NCBI GenBank assembly: GCA_902806375.1
Contig: CADCWK010000122.1
Span: 1-6,962, forward strand
Reading direction: 5' to 3'
Length of the DNA: 6,962 bases
Source: an uncultured Thermomicrobiales bacterium
GTDB taxonomy: Bacteria; Chloroflexota; Chloroflexia; Thermomicrobiales; UBA6265
Below are positions 5,321 through 6,962 of this stretch, piece after piece. The stretch's first letter is position 1. Each line of letters opens with the position of its first letter. The notes under the pieces are model-generated. The model was not told the DNA's origin. It ran no database searches and saw only the letters and a list, made by a program, of their open reading frames with translations. Made by a program: the position numbers and the translations under genes.

Positions 5321-6100
5321 TTGAGCGATCACGCGCATGAGGGGCCGTCTGGGACACCGGGCGGTCCTTCGCTATCGGTCCACCTTCGGTACTTTGCGAT
5401 CTACCGGCAGAAGCTCGGCCGCTCCGAGGAGGGCCGGCAGGTCCCGGCCGGCACGACGGTGGGCGAGCTGTTCGACCTCGTCACCGCCGAGCGGCCCGAG
5501 ATCCAGGTGCCGGCACTGCGGGCGGCGACGATGCTGATGGTCAACCAGGAGTACGCCGACGCCGGCCAGGTCCTGTCCGACGGCGACGAGGTCGTCTTCG
5601 TCCCGCCCGTCAGCGGCGGGAACCCAGTCGCTGACGACGCTGTCGCTGGCAAGCGGTTCCATGTCGGGCCGGAGCCGCTCGACCCGCGGCTGGTCGAGGC
5701 GCTGGTCGCCTCCCCGTCCGCAGGTGCGGTCATCACCTTCTCCGGCACCGTGCGGGACAACGCCCGTGGCGAGGGCGTCTCGGTCCTCGTCTATGAGGCC
5801 TACGAGCCCGCCGCGGAGAAGCAGCTCGCCGTGATCGCCGCCGAGATCGCCGAGCGCTGGCCGATCGCGGTCGAGCAGGTCGCCATCCATCACCGGATCG
5901 GCCGGCTGGGACCCGGCGTGGCCTCGGTCGTCATCGCCGTCGCCTCGGCCCACCGCGACGAGGCGTACGAGGCGTCCCGGTACGCGATCGAGCGGATCAA
6001 GCAGATCGTGCCGATCTGGAAGGAGGAGCACTACGCCGACGGCGCGGTCTGGATCGGTAGCGAGGCCGCCTACCAGGATCTCCCGGACCGCCGCCCGTAG
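5321..6100 (+). CDS. Fused molybdopterin synthase, MoaD-MoaE
   Basis: A 259-residue cytoplasmic fusion of both subunits of molybdopterin synthase, which inserts two sulfurs into cyclic pyranopterin monophosphate to make molybdopterin for molybdenum-cofactor enzymes. Residues about 19-100 form the ubiquitin-like MoaD domain, ending VPPVSGG with the diGly at 99-100, the tail that is adenylated and thiocarboxylated in free MoaD. Residues about 112-252 form MoaE: FSGTVRD (140-146), AHRDEAYEASRYAIE (210-224) and KQIVPIWKEE (227-236). K227 and K234 correspond to the two active-site lysines of E. coli MoaE (K119 and K126). The diGly is internal, as in mycobacterial MoaX, so cleavage after it is likely needed. 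The TTG at 5321 is preferred because GGGAGG (5308-5313) lies 7 nt upstream; an in-frame ATG at 5276 has no ribosome binding site and would add 15 residues. No other cofactor gene is adjacent. Confidence 0.9.
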   Translation: MSDHAHEGPSGTPGGPSLSVHLRYFAIYRQKLGRSEEGRQVPAGTTVGELFDLVTAERPEIQVPALRAATMLMVNQEYADAGQVLSDGDEVVFVPPVSGGNPVADDAVAGKRFHVGPEPLDPRLVEALVASPSAGAVITFSGTVRDNARGEGVSVLVYEAYEPAAEKQLAVIAAEIAERWPIAVEQVAIHHRIGRLGPGVASVVIAVASAHRDEAYEASRYAIERIKQIVPIWKEEHYADGAVWIGSEAAYQDLPDRRP

Positions 6101-6516
6101 GTCGGCGGATTCCCGTACCTGGAGCCACTGGCAGACACGTCGTCCATCCGCGCCGCCAGATCCGGCCCTGCAGCGAAGCGAGAGGGCACGGCTCAACGAC
6201 ATTGGTCCCGCACGGATGAGTGCTCCAGGCAGCGTATCGCCATATGGAGTGGCTGAGAGCGGACAACGCTTCCGACCGCCGCTGTATTGGTCCCCCGCTA
6301 ATGGATCGACATCGTAGGGACATGGCTTGCCTTGTCCGCGCCGCAAGGCGCCACGCTGTGGACGACCATCATGCAGGAATCGACCACATTGGCTGCGAAC
6401 CCCGTCTCGCCTGGCGGCGATGGCCGCTGTGGCGGCTGGGCTCGCCAGCGGAGCGAGAGCTTTGTCCCTGGAGCGGTCGCTGCACTGGCGGTCGACTGAC
6501 TGGCCATTCCCGTAGG
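6101..6516. other. Gene-free convergent spacer with repeat-like debris
   Basis: Between the ends of two convergent genes I see no supported gene. Codon bias typical of neighbours is absent and AT-richer patches occur (for example around 6235-6250 and 6281-6290). Present are a degenerate palindrome at 6318-6337, two copies of a 14-nt motif CAGCG(A/G)AGCGAGAG (6171-6184 and 6446-6459), a 9-nt direct repeat ATTGGTCCC (6201-6209 and 6286-6294), and a 5-bp hairpin GCTGG/CCAGC (6435-6449). None is a convincing terminator, although some must end both converging transcripts. It may be the remains of intergenic repeats or of a lost gene. Confidence 0.5.
6318..6337. repeat. Degenerate REP-like palindrome
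   Basis: GGACA.GGC (6318-6326) pairs with GCC.TGTCC (6329-6337), with one T-T mismatch and a two-base centre. Dispersed palindromes built on similar GGCnnGCC cores are frequent in the intergenic DNA of high-GC genomes, from general knowledge; copy number in this genome is unknown. Confidence 0.35.
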
Positions 6517-6840
6517 TCAATCGTCCCCGGGGTGATGCAGGTGGCCGGGGCGCTTCCGGCCGACCAGTTCGTCCTCGACCCAGAAGCAGCGCAGCGGCGC
6601 CTCGACGATCTCGATCAGGTCGTGTTCATCCCCCGCCCGCGTCAGCAGGATGTCGCCCGGCCCGATCTCATGGATGACCCCCTCACTCAGGACCCGCGCC
6701 CGGCCGCCGAAGACCAGCCAGTACTCGTGGGCGTCATGGAAGTGCCGCTCCAGCTCGCTCGCGTCGTGGATCTCGGCGACGCCGAAGGCGCTCCACCGAA
6801 GCCAATCGGGCTTCTCGGCCGGGGTTCGGATGACGGGCAC
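6517..6840 (-). CDS. Small single-domain cupin protein
   Basis: A 107-residue cytoplasmic cupin, a compact beta-barrel that usually binds one divalent metal. Motif 1 is visible as H33-F-H35-D-A-H-E39 followed by G45-G46, the HxH-x3-E-x6-G pattern. Motif 2 is degenerate at its proline (RAGDEH, 68-73) but keeps the histidine ligand H73, so a full 3-His/1-Glu site is expected. GPGDILL at 60-66 is the usual turn between motifs. Such proteins serve as isomerases, dioxygenases, sugar-binding or sensing proteins; the substrate cannot be told. The start is GTG at 6840, with AGGGAG lying about 8 nt upstream on the minus strand. It begins 27 nt after the stop of the upstream partial gene, so the two are probably one operon and may act in the same pathway. 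It converges with the molybdopterin synthase gene across a 416-nt spacer. Confidence 0.87.
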   Translation of the reverse strand: MPVIRTPAEKPDWLRWSAFGVAEIHDASELERHFHDAHEYWLVFGGRARVLSEGVIHEIGPGDILLTRAGDEHDLIEIVEAPLRCFWVEDELVGRKRPGHLHHPGDD

Positions 6841-6867
6841 GGGCGCTCTCCCTGGTGACGTCCTCGC

Positions 6868-6962
6868 TCAGGCCGGACGGGCGATCGTCGCCAGCCCCGC
6901 GGCGGTCTTCGCGGCCACGTCGACGGTGCTCCCGTCGCGGACGGCGTCGATGGCGCCGAAGG
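6868..6962 (-). CDS. C-terminal end of a gene running off the right edge
   Basis: Only the last 31 complete codons are inside the window, encoding a tail that reads FGAIDAVRDGST, then VDVAAKTAAGLATIARPA and a TGA whose complement is at 6868-6870. Nearly every codon ends in G or C, which marks it as real coding sequence in this genome. The gene continues beyond 6962. The Ala-rich helical tail is not enough to name a family, and I do not guess a function. It precedes the cupin gene by 27 nt on the same strand, so co-transcription is likely. Confidence 0.75.
   Translation of the reverse strand, partial: FGAIDAVRDGSTVDVAAKTAAGLATIARPA

Noticed and set aside
6121..6260. AGCCACTGGCAGAC (cobalamin-riboswitch-like GCCACTG) and GGCTGAGAG (TPP-like)
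   Set aside because: Only isolated short matches; the other conserved boxes and pairing elements of either riboswitch are missing, and the site lies downstream of, not before, a gene.
5372..6520. Minus-strand open frame of 382 codons opposite the MoaD-MoaE gene
   Set aside because: It runs through both the fusion gene antisense and the non-coding spacer with no change in character and no known motif.
6220..6858. Plus-strand open frame of 212 codons overlapping the cupin
   Set aside because: Its second half is antisense to the cupin gene, whose metal motif and ribosome binding site are clear; the first half has no family resemblance or codon bias.
1..6962. CRISPR arrays, tRNA or rRNA genes, and insertion-sequence transposases
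   Set aside because: No regularly spaced repeats, no tRNA cloverleaf or TTC-box pattern, no rRNA-like segment and no transposase motif were seen on either strand.

Overview
This is a high-GC bacterial window carrying ordinary transport and cofactor genes plus an unusual pair of tiny paralogous genes. Real genes have strongly GC-biased third codon positions. Alternative starts are common (TTG at 2441 and probably 5321, GTG at 6840). The transporter lacks a lipobox, carries a Tat-type signal, and sits beside a MoaD-MoaE fusion. This mix and the hairpin-rich GC spacers fit a Chloroflexota lineage such as Thermomicrobia/Sphaerobacter-like bacteria. That placement is inference from general features; no marker gene in the window settles it.

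Layout. Positions 1-530 hold no gene I can support. A peptide-type ABC importer follows on the + strand: a Tat-exported solute-binding protein (531-2210), a 230-nt spacer with three GC-rich hairpins (about 2238-2350), and two permeases (2441-3373 and 3438-4379). No ATPase genes follow. Next come two 74-residue paralogs, 57% identical (4488-4712 and 5013-5237). Each appears to be its own transcription unit: a strong terminator separates them (4786-4817), another follows the second (5241-5265), and both carry the same GGCA-N2-GCAC-N-TGC element ending exactly 67 nt before the start codon. In the second copy this element looks like a textbook sigma-54 -24/-12 promoter and is framed by two CGGT-N3-ACCG palindromes forming a 12-bp inverted repeat.

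A fused molybdopterin synthase (MoaD then MoaE, 5321-6100) follows. Positions 6101-6516 are a gene-free convergent spacer with degenerate palindromes. On the minus strand lie a small metal-type cupin (6840-6517) and, just upstream of it, the C-terminal end of another gene (6868 to the window edge), which probably forms an operon with the cupin.

How the parts work together. The binding protein and two permeases make the extracytoplasmic and membrane parts of one importer; its ATPases must be encoded elsewhere. The fusion protein makes molybdopterin, provided its internal Gly-Gly is released by proteolysis or works in place. The most intriguing part is the paralog pair with its shared promoter element and, on one copy, paired operator-like sites: a possible small regulated system of unknown function.
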